The notes: generated by a model not told the origin, from the letters alone. A DNA stretch of 64,000 nt from Deltaproteobacteria bacterium (GCA_016713535.1 JADJOY010000025.1:1-64000); one strand, 5' to 3'; counted from the stretch's first letter, positions 37,064 through 46,438 are shown. Numbers and translations: made by a program.

Positions 37064-38385
37064 TGCAGGCCTACTTCCACGATCTCGTCGGGGAGCTCGA
37101 GAAGCTCCTCACCGGCGACGAGCGCTTCCTCGCGAGCTTCGCGGGCGAGGACTCGGACTTCGTGCGCTTCAACCGCGGCGAGATCCGCCAGGCCGGCACG
37201 GTGTCGCAGCGCTACCTCGAGGTCGACCTGATCGAGGGACGACGGCACTCCTCGAGCGAGATCACCCTCGCCGGTGATCTCGCCACCGATCGCCCGCGGC
37301 TCCGTCACGCGATCGAGGAGCTGCGCGCCACCCGCCCGTTCCTCCCCGAGGATCCGCACCTGCTCTACGCCGAGAACGCGCCCTCGAGCGAGCGCGTGCA
37401 GCGCGGCGAGCTGCCCGACGGCGCGGCGGCCGCCAACGCGGTGCAGGCGATGGGCGCGGGCCACGACCTGGTCGGCGTCTACGCCGCCGGCCCGATCTAC
37501 TCGGGCTTCGCGAGCTCGCTCGGCCAGCGCAACTGGCACTCGGCTGAGAGCTTCCACCTCGACTGGAGCCTCTACCGCGAGACCGATCGCGCGGTGAAGT
37601 CGAGCTACGCCGGATTCGCCTGGCGGGCCGACGAGCTCGACAAGAAGGCGCGCCGCGCCGAGGCGCAGCTCGCCGCGCTGGCGCGGCCGCCGCGCACGCT
37701 CAAGCCGGGCCACTACCGGGTGTTCCTGACCCCCGCCGCGCTCGGCGAGCTGGTCGAGATCCTGAGCTGGGGCGGGTTCAGCTTCCGCGCCATGCGCACC
37801 AAGACCACGCCGCTCATCCGCCTCGCGGAAGAGAAGGCGCGCCTGCACCCGAGCGTCGCGATCGCCGAGAACGTGAGCGGCGGCGTGGCGCCGAACTTCC
37901 AGGAGGAGGGCTTCATCCGGCCCGACCGCGTGATGCTCGTCGAGCACGGCCAGCTCGCGAGCTGCCTGGTGTCGCCGCGCTCGGCAGCGGAGTACGGCGT
38001 GGCGACCAACGGCGCCTCGGCGAGCGAGGCGCCGACCTCGATCGAGCTCGACGCCGGCGGCCTGCCCACCGACGACGTGCTCGCGCGGCTCGGCTCGGGG
38101 CTCTTCGTGAGCAACCTGTGGTACTGCAACTTCTCGGACCGCAGCGCCTGCCGCGCCACCGGCATGACGCGCTTCGCGACGTTCTGGGTCGAGAACGGCG
38201 AGCTCGCCGCGCCGGTGAACGTGATGCGCTTCGACGAGACGATCTATCGCGTGCTCGGCGACAACCTGGTCGACCTCACGTCCGAGCGCGAGCTGATCCT
38301 GGACGCCCAGACCTACGACGGCCGCTCGGTCCACAGCGCGCGCCTACCCGGCGCGCTCGTCGACGACTTCACGCTCACGCTGTGA
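37063..38385 (+). CDS. TldE/PmbA-type subunit, U62 family (second, divergent copy)
   Basis: 440 residues from ATG 37063, overlapping the upstream stop by one base. The N-terminal domain has DFVRFNRGEIRQAGTVSQRY and EVDLIEGRRHSSSEITLAGD; the C-terminal domain has YRVFLTPAALGELVEILSWG, NFQEEGFIRPDRVMLVEHGQ and LGSGLFVSNLWYCNFSDRSA. No HExxxH, so it is the regulatory partner type. It is more distant from E. coli PmbA than the copy at 23059. The gene ends just before repeat array B. Confidence 0.85.
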   Translation: MQAYFHDLVGELEKLLTGDERFLASFAGEDSDFVRFNRGEIRQAGTVSQRYLEVDLIEGRRHSSSEITLAGDLATDRPRLRHAIEELRATRPFLPEDPHLLYAENAPSSERVQRGELPDGAAAANAVQAMGAGHDLVGVYAAGPIYSGFASSLGQRNWHSAESFHLDWSLYRETDRAVKSSYAGFAWRADELDKKARRAEAQLAALARPPRTLKPGHYRVFLTPAALGELVEILSWGGFSFRAMRTKTTPLIRLAEEKARLHPSVAIAENVSGGVAPNFQEEGFIRPDRVMLVEHGQLASCLVSPRSAAEYGVATNGASASEAPTSIELDAGGLPTDDVLARLGSGLFVSNLWYCNFSDRSACRATGMTRFATFWVENGELAAPVNVMRFDETIYRVLGDNLVDLTSERELILDAQTYDGRSVHSARLPGALVDDFTLTL

Positions 38386-38395
38386 GCGGGGGCGG

Positions 38396-39945
38396 ATGAT
38401 CCCCGCACCCACCAGCGCTGCGGGGATCGCCGCTCGCGGCGACGCGGCGTCCTCCTCCATCGCCGGCCCGCCGGAGGCGGGCCCTCCACAACGATACAGC
38501 GATCGACGCCGGCGGGGACGCGCGCGGTCCGTCGGATCGCCGGGCACGCGACGCGTGCCCCTCCCGAGCGGGATCGAGCGCCTGGAAGGCCGCGCTCCGT
38601 CGCGGCCGTGCCGGACGGCGCCGGAGGCGGCCTCACGCCGATACGCGATCGACGCCGGCGGGGACGCGCGCGGTCGGGATCGCCGGGCGCGACGCGTGCC
38701 CCCGAGCGGGATCGAGCGCCTGGAGGGCGCGCTCCGTCGCGGCCGTGCCCGACGTGGCCCCCGGCCCGCCGGAGGCGGGCCCTCCACGCCGATACAGCGA
38801 TCGACGCCGGCGGGGACGCGCGCGGTCCGTCGGATCGCCGGGCACGCGACGCGTGCCCCTCCCGAGCGGGATCGAGCGCCTGGAGGGCCGCGCTCCGTCG
38901 CGGCCGTGCCCGACGTGACGCCCCGGCCCGCCGGAGGCGGCCCTCCACACCGATACAGCGATCGACGCCGGCGGGGACGCGCGCGGTCCGTCGGATCGCC
39001 GGGCACGCGACGCGTGCCCCTCCCGAGCGGGATCGAGCGCCTGGAGGGCCGGGCCCGTCGCGGCCGTGCCCGACGCGCGCCCCGGCCCGCCGGAGGCGGG
39101 CCCTCCACACCGATACAGCGATCGACGCCGGCGGGGACGCGCGCGGTCCGTCGGATCGCCGGGCACGCGACGCGTGCCCCTCCCGAGCGGGATCGAGCGC
39201 CTGGAGGGCCGCGCTCCGTCGCGGCCGTGCCCGACGTGACGCCCCGGCCCGCGGGGGCCCCCCCCGGCCCCCGGGGGCGGGGCCGGGGGGGGCCGGGGGC
39301 CGCCCCCCGGGCCCCTCCACACCGATACAGCGATCGACGCCGGCGGGGACGCGCGCGGTCCGTCGGATCGCCGGGCACGCGACGCGTGCCCCTCCCGAGC
39401 GGGATCGAGCGCCTGGAGGGCCGCGCTCCGTCGCGGCCGTGCCCGACGTGACGCCCCGGCCCGCCGGAGGCGGGCCCTCCACACCGATACAGCGATCGAC
39501 GCCGGCGGGGACGCGCGCGGTCCGTCGGATCGCCGGGCACGCGACGCGTGCCCCTCCCGAGCGGGATCGAGCGCCTGGAGGGCCGCGCTCCGTCGCGGCC
39601 GTGCCCGACGTGACGCCCCGCCCGGAGGCGGGCCCCCACACCGATACAGCGATCGACGCCGGCGGGGACGCGCGCGGTCCGTCGATCGCCGGGCACGCGA
39701 CGCGTGCCCTCCCGAGCGGGATCGAGCGGCTGGAGGGCCGCGCCCGTCGCGGCCGTGCCCGACGCGGACGCCCCGGCCCGCGGCGGAGGCGGGCCCCAGG
39801 GGGCGCCGGGGGGGCCCTCCGCACCGATACAGCGATCGACGCCGGCGGGGACGCGCGCGGTGCGTCGGATCGCCGGGCACGCGACGCGTGCCCCTCCCGA
39901 GCGGGATCGAGCGCCTGGAGGGCCGCGGTGCCCCGCCGTCCTCGC
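38396..39945. repeat. Tandem palindromic array B (about 9 units of ~160 bp)
   Basis: The spacer word GATACAGCGATCGACG (or a close form) occurs at about 38493, 38640, 38791, 38952, 39112, 39324, 39486, 39643 and 39826. Spacing is ~147-162 bases apart from two enlarged units. Each unit has three hairpins: GGAGGGCCGCGCTCCGTCGC, GCCCGCCGGAGGCGGGCCCT and GGGCACGCGACGCGTGCCCC. The unit around 39240-39310 contains long pure G/C runs, probably a sequencing or consensus problem. No gene is credible within 38386-40146. Confidence 0.95.
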
Positions 39946-40018
39946 CCGGCGGGCGGGGGGCTGGAACAGCCGCGCGGTGAACTGTTCGGGTATCGCTGAA
40001 TCCCGGCTCGCGCCACGG

Positions 40019-40143
40019 ATGGACTCGTCACATGGCGCGTCGCAGCGCGACGCCACGAGCGAAGCGAGTGCCTCGGTAGGACCCGCCGGGCGGCGCCGAC
40101 GGAGCGGCGCCCTCCAGGCGGGGGGGCTGGAACAGCCCCCCGG
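40019..40143. repeat. Second repeat family: GGGGGGCTGGAACAGCCCCC hairpin unit
   Basis: GTCGCAGCGCGACG (about 40040), ACGAGCGAAGCGAGTGCCTC (about 40055) and the stem-loop GGGGGGCTGGAACAGCCCCC (about 40121-40140) form a unit that is repeated twice at 60866-61132. A related fragment lies at about 39954-39975. The hairpin sits at the 3' side of the lipoprotein gene at 40147 (minus strand) and could serve as its terminator. Confidence 0.7.
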
Positions 40144-40146
40144 AGA

Positions 40147-40626
40147 CTACGGCTGCGTCATGTTGAAGGTGCCGAACTCGTCGGGGAACGGGAAGCGGAA
40201 CTGATACGTCCCGTTCATGGTGCGGCCGTCCACGTCCGCGAACCAGTCGGCGGTGGCCACTCCCGAGTCGAACTCACCGTCCACCTTGAGCCCGAACACC
40301 GAGCCATCGACCGGTCGCGTCCCGACGATCAGGAACGCGCCGACCACCTCCAGGTTGCCGATGAAGTCGTTGCCGTTCTGCGAGATGATCAGGTTCGCGA
40401 GCAGCCCGGTCGAGGGGGTCTTGTTCGAGTACCACTTCCCCTGCCAGCGACCGGAAATATCGACCGTCGGAACTTCGTTGCCAGCACCGTCTACTGCCGG
40501 AACCGCGCCAGTCGCGAGTGGCAGATCGCCAGGCTCGCTGCTACCGCAACCCCAGAGGAGCGCCAACATTACGACCCAGGGCGCGTACCGCGCCCCACGT
40601 GCCCGCAATGGGAAAAACCTAGCCAT
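40147..40626 (-). CDS. Hypothetical lipoprotein (159 aa)
   Basis: N-terminal WVVMLALLWGC gives a clear lipobox with Cys at about residue 27, so it should be lipid-anchored. The mature part is strand-rich (DISGRWQGKWYSNKTPSTGL, NLIISQNGNDFIGNLEVVGA, VDGRTMNGTYQFRF), resembling small beta-barrel lipoproteins that follow a repeated GxWxG pattern. No assigned family. The 118-base gap to the divergent glycosyltransferase gene is AT-rich for this window and probably holds both promoters. Confidence 0.75.
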   Translation of the reverse strand: MARFFPLRARGARYAPWVVMLALLWGCGSSEPGDLPLATGAVPAVDGAGNEVPTVDISGRWQGKWYSNKTPSTGLLANLIISQNGNDFIGNLEVVGAFLIVGTRPVDGSVFGLKVDGEFDSGVATADWFADVDGRTMNGTYQFRFPFPDEFGTFNMTQP

Positions 40627-40744
40627 AGCGCCTTTCTAGCATGGAATATGCGAGTAGTGCGATAGGAAACGTGATTTTTCACACCGCAATCGGGCGACGC
40701 GCTTGCAAGTCGCGCACCGTCGACGCGCCTTCAACGAGAGTTGC
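40627..40744. promoter_or_regulatory. AT-rich divergent promoter region
   Basis: Between divergent genes. 40630-40685 is notably AT-rich (GGAATATGCGAG, ACGTGATTTTTCACACC). GTGATTTTTCAC at 40671-40682 is a short inverted repeat (GTGA/TCAC arms) that could be an operator. No confident -35/-10 pair could be chosen. Confidence 0.35.
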
Positions 40745-41746
40745 GTGTCCGTACCGCTGACCACGGCCCGGGCCGCCGGTGCGCCACCCGACTCTCCCCA
40801 GGTATCCGTGCTCCTTCCCGCTCGCGACGCGGGACGCTGGCTTCGCCACACCCTCGGCGATCTTCTCCGGCAACGGAACGTGACCCTCGAGGTGCTGGCG
40901 GTCGACGATCACTCGACCGATCGCACCGGCGCCATCGTCGAGGAGCTCGCCGCGGCCGATCCGCGAGTCCGGAACGTGAAGCCGATCGGGCGAGGCATCG
41001 CCGCGGCACTCACCGCCGCGCTCGGCGAGGCCCGCGCGCCGTGGATCGGCGTCATGGAGGCCGACGATCGCTGCCATCCGGACCGTTTCGCCTGGCTGAC
41101 CCACGCGCTCTCCGAGCACCCTGACTGGGGTGGCGCGGTGAGTCGTACCACACTTCTCGGCGCCGACAGCAACGGCATGGAGCGCTACATCGACTGGCAG
41201 AACGCGCTCCTCGCCCCGCACGACCTGGCGCGCGAGCGCTTCGTCGAGATCCCCGCGCTCCTCCAGACGGGCCTCTACCGGCGCGAGCTGATCGAGCGCG
41301 CGGGCGGCTTCCGCGAACCTGACCACTGGCCCACCGACATCGACTTCTGGATGCGCGTGTTCGCGAGCGGCGCCCGGATCGGGCGCGTGCCACGCGCGCT
41401 CTACCGGTGGCGCCAGCACCCGCGCCAGGACACGCGCACCGGCGAGCGCCACGGGCTCGAGGCGATCCAGCGCTGCAAGGCCCACTACTTCGCGCGCGGT
41501 CCGGGGCTCGGGCGCGCGATCGAGCTGATCTCCGTGGGACGTACGCTCGCGACCTGGGAAGCCCTGCTCAACGCCGAAGGTGCCATGGAGGTGCGGGCGA
41601 TCCCGTGGAAACCGAGCGCGGGGGCCGTCCCAGCGCGCGCCGATGGCGCGGTGCGGGTGTTCGCGTTCGGGATGCGCGAGGTCCGCGAACGGATCCGCGC
41701 GCGCGTCCCCGATTGGGACGACGCCCTCGACTGGTTCGCCGCGTGA
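40745..41746 (+). CDS. Family 2 glycosyltransferase
   Basis: 333 residues from GTG 40745; a TTG at 40703 is possible. GT-A fold: VSVLLPARDAGRWLRHTLGD, LEVLAVDDHSTDRTGAIVEE, the metal-binding region GVMEADDRCHPDRFAWL (D-x-D replaced by EADD) and an acceptor-side W/D motif HWPTDIDFWMRVFASGARIG, as in GT2 enzymes making surface polysaccharides. No membrane segment. Donor and acceptor unknown. It converges on the glucan phosphorylase gene. Confidence 0.88.
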   Translation: MSVPLTTARAAGAPPDSPQVSVLLPARDAGRWLRHTLGDLLRQRNVTLEVLAVDDHSTDRTGAIVEELAAADPRVRNVKPIGRGIAAALTAALGEARAPWIGVMEADDRCHPDRFAWLTHALSEHPDWGGAVSRTTLLGADSNGMERYIDWQNALLAPHDLARERFVEIPALLQTGLYRRELIERAGGFREPDHWPTDIDFWMRVFASGARIGRVPRALYRWRQHPRQDTRTGERHGLEAIQRCKAHYFARGPGLGRAIELISVGRTLATWEALLNAEGAMEVRAIPWKPSAGAVPARADGAVRVFAFGMREVRERIRARVPDWDDALDWFAA

Positions 41747-41790
41747 GGGTGCGAGCGCGCCGTCGGACGTGACCTCGCGCCGCGCGCCGC

Positions 41791-43962
41791 CTACTCGAGC
41801 AGCGGGTTGCGCGGCACGTAGAGCGTGTCCACGTAGTCGCGCACCATGCGCTCGGCGGTGAAGCGCGGGATCAGCGATCCGAGCGACGCCTTCACGCGCG
41901 CCACCCAGCCGCGCGGCACTCCCGCCGCGTCGCGATCGTGGAAGAGCGGCACGACTTCGCGCTCGAGCAGGTCGAGGAGCGCGCGCGCGTCGTGGTCGTC
42001 TTGCTCGGCGGGCCCCGCTTCTGGAGTCGCGATCGCCCAGCCGTTGCTGCCGTCGTAGGCCTCCGCCCACCAGCCGTCGAGCACGCTCAGGTTGAGCACG
42101 CCGTTGAGCGTCGCCTTCATACCGCTGGTGCCGCTCGCCTCGAGGGGTGGGCGCGGCAGGTTCACCCACACGTCCACGCCCGCGACCATGCGCCGCGCGA
42201 TCTCGAAGTCGTAGTTCTCGAGGAACGCGACGTGGCCGCCCACGCCGGGCGCGTGCTTGATCTGGAACACGTTGCGGAGTGCGTCCTTCGCCTCCTGATC
42301 GGAGGGGTGCGCCTTGCCCGCGAGGAGGATCTGCAGCGGGCGCTCGCCGCCGAGGAGCTGCAGCGCGCGATCGGGAAAGCGCGTGAGCAGGTAGAGACGC
42401 TTGTAGGTGGCCACACGGCGCGCGAAGCCGACGGTGAGCCGCGACGGATCGAGCACGCGCGCCGCCGCCTCCACGTACTCCGGGCTCTCGCCGCGGGCGA
42501 GGCGATCACCGACCGACTTCTCGCGCACGTAGTCGATGAGCCGCGCGCGCAGCTCCGAGCGCACGGCCCACAGCTTCTCGTCGGGGATGCCCTGGATCGC
42601 GTCCCACATCGCGGTGTCGTGGAGGCGCGTGCGCCAGTCGGCGCCGAGCTGCTCGTCGAGGAGCGCCTGCATCGGGCCCGCCATCCAGGTGGTGGTGTGG
42701 ACGCCGTTGGTGACGTGGCGGATCGGCACGTTCTCGAGGGCGCGCTCCGGCCAGACCGACTTCCACATCGCCCGCGACACCGCGCCGTGGCGCCGCGACA
42801 CGCCGTTCGCCACGCGGCTGGTGCGAAGCGCGAGCGGCGTGAAGCCGGACGGCTCGGTCCGGTTGGCGGGGTCCTTGCGGCCGAGGCCGAAGAAGGCCGC
42901 GGGTGGGATTGGCAGCTCCTCCATGAAGTCGCCGAGCACCGCCGCGATCTCGTCCTCGCGGTAGCTCTCGTTGCCCGCCTCGACGGGGGTGTGGGTGGTG
43001 AAGACGGTCTCGTGACGGACCTGCTCCAGCGCGTCCTCGAAACCGCGCCCGAAGGCCATCAGCTCGCGGAGCCGCTCGAAGCTCGAGAGCGCTCCGTGGC
43101 CCTCGTTGAGGTGCACGAGCGCGGGCCGGATCCCGAGCGCCTCGAGCACGCGCATGCCGCCGATCCCGAGCACCGAGTACTGGGCGAGGCGGGTGTGGCG
43201 GTCACCGACGTAGAGCCGCGCCGTGATCCAGCGGTCGATCGGCTCGTTGTCCTCGCGGTCGGTGTCGAGGAGGTAGAGCGGGACCCGTCCGACGTCGACG
43301 CGCCACACCTGGATGCGCACGCTGCGCTTGCGCATCCGCACGTTCACCACCACCGGCGTCCCGTCGGCGCCGGTCACGAGCGCCGCGGGCAGGCGGTCGA
43401 GGTCGGCCGGCGTCCAGTACTCGTGCTGCAGCCCGCTCAGGTCGAGACGCTGGCTGAAGTAGCCCTGCCGGTACATCAGGCCGATCCCGATCATCGGCAC
43501 CGCGAGGTCGGAGGCCGCCTTGAGCAGATCGCCCGCGAGCATGCCGAGCCCACCGCTGTAACACGGCAGCGAGCCGTGGATCCCAAACTCCGCGCACACG
43601 TAGGCGATCGGCTGCTCGGCGCGAAACGGTCCCGCGAACGCGGGCCGCTCGAGGTCGTGGCGGATGTCGGTCCAGGCGCGGCGCACCTGCTCGACGTAGC
43701 CGCGATCGTGGCCGAGCTCATCGAGGCGCGAGCGCGCCGTGCCCTCGATGACCTGCCGTGGGTTGCGGCCGCTGCGGCGCCACACCGCGGGATCGACGAC
43801 CCGGAACAGGTCCTCGACCGCCGCCCCCATCCAGCACCAGCGGTAATTGAACGCGATGCGCGCGAGTGGATGGAGGGAGACCGGCAGCCACTCGGTGAGC
43901 AACGTCACCGCGCGCTCGATGTCCGTCCGCCCGTCGAGACCCGGGGACGAGCCAGGGTTCAT
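41791..43962 (-). CDS. glgP: Alpha-glucan phosphorylase (GT35, short type)
   Basis: Phosphorolysis of alpha-1,4-glucans to glucose-1-phosphate with pyridoxal phosphate. 723 residues, typical of the short archaeal/bacterial type. AYVCAEFGIHGSLPCYSGGL is the conserved early motif, FTTHTPVEAGNE and HVTNGVHTTTWM follow, FARRVATYKRLYLL is phosphate/glucose-1-P binding, and EASGTSGMKATLNGVLNLSV contains the PLP-binding Lys. GGAGG sits a few bases before ATG 43962, ruling out the longer start at 44004. Confidence 0.94.
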   Translation of the reverse strand: MNPGSSPGLDGRTDIERAVTLLTEWLPVSLHPLARIAFNYRWCWMGAAVEDLFRVVDPAVWRRSGRNPRQVIEGTARSRLDELGHDRGYVEQVRRAWTDIRHDLERPAFAGPFRAEQPIAYVCAEFGIHGSLPCYSGGLGMLAGDLLKAASDLAVPMIGIGLMYRQGYFSQRLDLSGLQHEYWTPADLDRLPAALVTGADGTPVVVNVRMRKRSVRIQVWRVDVGRVPLYLLDTDREDNEPIDRWITARLYVGDRHTRLAQYSVLGIGGMRVLEALGIRPALVHLNEGHGALSSFERLRELMAFGRGFEDALEQVRHETVFTTHTPVEAGNESYREDEIAAVLGDFMEELPIPPAAFFGLGRKDPANRTEPSGFTPLALRTSRVANGVSRRHGAVSRAMWKSVWPERALENVPIRHVTNGVHTTTWMAGPMQALLDEQLGADWRTRLHDTAMWDAIQGIPDEKLWAVRSELRARLIDYVREKSVGDRLARGESPEYVEAAARVLDPSRLTVGFARRVATYKRLYLLTRFPDRALQLLGGERPLQILLAGKAHPSDQEAKDALRNVFQIKHAPGVGGHVAFLENYDFEIARRMVAGVDVWVNLPRPPLEASGTSGMKATLNGVLNLSVLDGWWAEAYDGSNGWAIATPEAGPAEQDDHDARALLDLLEREVVPLFHDRDAAGVPRGWVARVKASLGSLIPRFTAERMVRDYVDTLYVPRNPLLE

Positions 43963-44162
43963 GAGGCCTCCGACCTCCGAGCCGGTGGCTCGGTGGGGCA
44001 CCACCGAAGTCTACGGGATGGAGCACGCCCGCGGCTCGCGACGTGTGTGCGGATCGTCACGCCGCGCGATCGGGGACCGGGCTCGCTCCATCGGAGGGGC
44101 ACGCGCCGCGCGCCCGGCGGGAGCCACGCCCGGCGCGGCGATCCCGGGACGGCCGCCACCGA

Positions 44163-46160
44163 TCAGGGATGGCCGGGCCGGACGGCGAGCTCGGGATGGT
44201 CGCGCAGCACGTGGAGGATGCCGGGGTTCTTGAGCGCGTCGACGTTCTTCGGCCAGAGCCCGTTCAGCACGTCGCGGGCGGCGCGCTCGGAGCGCTTGTT
44301 GTTGAGCGTCACCGGCACCTCCTCCACCTGCACCACCACCGCCGGCACGTGCGCCGCGGAGGCGCGGGCCTTGAGCTCCTTCTTGATGCGGAGCGTGAGC
44401 GGGCGATCGAGCACCAGCCCGGGCTTCAGCACCACCAGCAGCACGATCCGGCTGCCCCCCGGCTCGCGAGGCGCGATCTGCTCGACCGCCATCCCCTCGA
44501 CGACCTCCGGCACGTGGGTCAGCACCGAGTAGATCTCCGCCGGTCCGACGCGGATGCCGCGCACGTTGATGATGCCGTCGGTGCGACCGAGGATGCGCGC
44601 GCCCCCGGACGGTGTGAGCTCGAGCAGGTCGCCGTGGGTCCAGAGACCCTCGTTCTGCGCGAAATACGCGTCGTGGAAGCGCGAGCCGGTGGTGTCTCCG
44701 AAGAGCCCCACCGGGCGCGACGGGAACGGCGCCGCGCACACCAGCTCGCCCGGACCGGCGCCGAAGCCGCCGTCCGGCATCAGCGCCCGCACGTCGAGCC
44801 CGAGGCTCACGCACTGCGCCTCGCCCCGCATCACCGGCAGGGTCGGGTTGCCGAGGACGAAGCAGCCGATGATGTCGGTGCCGCCCGAGATCGACTGCAG
44901 CGGCAGCTCGCCCACGTTCGCGCGCACCCAGTCGTAGAGGCTGTCGTGGAGGATCGAGCCGGTCGACATCATCGCGCGGAGCGCCGAGAGGTCGACGCGC
45001 TCGCGCGGCACGTGGCCGAGGTCACGGCTGTACTGGAGGAACGCCGGGCTCGTGCCGAACACCGTCACCCGCTCGCGCGCCACGAGCCGCCAGAGAGCGT
45101 CTTCGGACGGGTAGCTCACCGAGCCATCGAAGAGCACCACCTCGGCGCCGGTGACGAGCGCCGAGAGCTGCCAGTTCCACATCATCCAGTCAGCGGTGGT
45201 GTGGAAGTAGAGCCGGTCCTCGGGTGTCAGCGCCGAGTGCAACACCAGCTCCTTCCAGTGCTCGAGCAACGTGCCGCCCACGCCGTGGACGATGCACTTG
45301 GGCGCGCCGGTGGTGCCCGACGAGAACAGGATGAAGAGCGGGTGGTTGAACGAGAACCGCGGCCACTCGAACTCGGCGGGCCGCTTCACCGCGGCGGTCG
45401 TGACCCGGGTCAGCTCCTCGAGCGTCAGGACCTGCGCGGTGTCGCTCTCGAACTCGAACGGCTCGTCGTCGAGGGAGACGACCAGCTCGAGCGACCTGAG
45501 CCCGGCGACGATCTCGCCGACGTGCGCGTCGAGGCTCCGCTCCTGGCCCTGTTGAAGCAGGCGGCGGTGGGCGAAGAGCACGCGCGGCTGGATGGGCGCG
45601 AAGCGCTGCAGCACCGCGGCGGCGGCGAGGTCGGTGGCGGTGGACGACCAGGTGGCGCCGATCGCGGCCGCGCCCAGGCACGCGATGACCGCCTCGGCGC
45701 CGTTGCGCACCACGGCGACGACGCGGTCTCCGGGCTCGAGGCCGTGGCGGCGCAGCGCGCGCGCCACGCGCACCACGCGATCGCGCAGCTCCTTGCGCGT
45801 GAGGCGCGTGACGACGCCGCGCTCGTCGCACGCGGTGAGGGCGGGGCGGTCGTCCTCGCGGCCGGGGCCGGAGGCGAGCAGGTTCTCGGCGTAGTTGAGA
45901 GAGAGACCGGGGAAGAATGCGGCGAGCTCGATCGAATCGCCGAGCAGCGCGGGCTCGCTGTCGCCCTCGTGGACCAGCCCGCTGAACGCGAGCAGGAGCG
46001 ACCAGAAGCGCGCGGGATCCTCGAGCGCGAAGCGCTGCAGCGCGGCGTAGTCGGGGATCGGCCGCCCCGTCGCGCTCGCGACGGCGCGCATCAGCTCGCT
46101 CATGCGCGAGCGTGCCACCTGCTCGGCGCCGGGACGGAACATCACAGGGTCGGGGTTCAC
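44163..46160 (-). CDS. Acetoacetyl-CoA synthetase-like acyl-CoA ligase
   Basis: 665 residues, ANL superfamily. ILFSSGTTGAPKCIVHG is the P-loop, SISGGTDIIGCFVLGNP the adenine-binding region, LWTHGDLLEL the A7 Asp and VEEVPVTLNNKRSERAARDV the catalytic Lys segment. TADWMMWNWQLSALVTGAEV and the N-terminal FPGLSLNYAENLL closely follow acetoacetate-CoA ligases. It would make acetoacetyl-CoA (a mevalonate precursor) or activate another beta-keto acid. The GTG at 46160 has GGAG seven bases upstream and overlaps the ACP stop, so translation is coupled; the ACP could be its real acceptor. Confidence 0.88.
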   Translation of the reverse strand: MNPDPVMFRPGAEQVARSRMSELMRAVASATGRPIPDYAALQRFALEDPARFWSLLLAFSGLVHEGDSEPALLGDSIELAAFFPGLSLNYAENLLASGPGREDDRPALTACDERGVVTRLTRKELRDRVVRVARALRRHGLEPGDRVVAVVRNGAEAVIACLGAAAIGATWSSTATDLAAAAVLQRFAPIQPRVLFAHRRLLQQGQERSLDAHVGEIVAGLRSLELVVSLDDEPFEFESDTAQVLTLEELTRVTTAAVKRPAEFEWPRFSFNHPLFILFSSGTTGAPKCIVHGVGGTLLEHWKELVLHSALTPEDRLYFHTTADWMMWNWQLSALVTGAEVVLFDGSVSYPSEDALWRLVARERVTVFGTSPAFLQYSRDLGHVPRERVDLSALRAMMSTGSILHDSLYDWVRANVGELPLQSISGGTDIIGCFVLGNPTLPVMRGEAQCVSLGLDVRALMPDGGFGAGPGELVCAAPFPSRPVGLFGDTTGSRFHDAYFAQNEGLWTHGDLLELTPSGGARILGRTDGIINVRGIRVGPAEIYSVLTHVPEVVEGMAVEQIAPREPGGSRIVLLVVLKPGLVLDRPLTLRIKKELKARASAAHVPAVVVQVEEVPVTLNNKRSERAARDVLNGLWPKNVDALKNPGILHVLRDHPELAVRPGHP

Positions 46161-46438
46161 GCGTTCGCTCCGAACTTGGGGTGCGCCATCACGTAGCGCA
46201 CGATCTTGCCCAGCCCGTCGAAATTGTCGCGGGACAGGTCCTTGCGGTCGATCTGGAAGTGGAAGCTGTCCTCGAGGTGGAGGACGAGCTGGACGAAGCC
46301 CAGGCTGTCGAGGACACCGTTGTCGAGGAAGCTCATCTCGTCGTCCTTGATGAGCTTGGCGGCGTCGCCGAAGTGGAAGTTGTCGTCGAGCCAGTCGACG
46401 ATGACCTTGCGGATCTCGGGCTGGGTGGTCGGGGCCAT
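46157..46438 (-). CDS. Acyl carrier protein
   Basis: 93 residues. The phosphopantetheine Ser is in GVLDSLGFVQLVLHLEDSFH, close to the usual DSL motif; helix 1 is IRKVIVDWLDDNFHFGD. ATG 46438 preferred; a GTG at 46450 is possible. Its stop overlaps the ligase start, so the two are co-translated. It is distinct from a housekeeping AcpP (no neighbouring fab genes); the pairing suggests a dedicated carrier loaded by the ligase or by a partner enzyme. Confidence 0.9.
   Translation of the reverse strand: MAPTTQPEIRKVIVDWLDDNFHFGDAAKLIKDDEMSFLDNGVLDSLGFVQLVLHLEDSFHFQIDRKDLSRDNFDGLGKIVRYVMAHPKFGANA

Noticed and set aside
38313-40056. Open frames of 460-570 codons on both strands across array B
   Set aside because: They only translate the repeat unit in shifting frames and contain no domain or motif.
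41938-44532. Plus-strand open frame of 864 codons opposite glgP
   Set aside because: It is antisense to a clear glucan phosphorylase with all motifs; composition is that of a shadow frame (His/Arg/Glu-rich).
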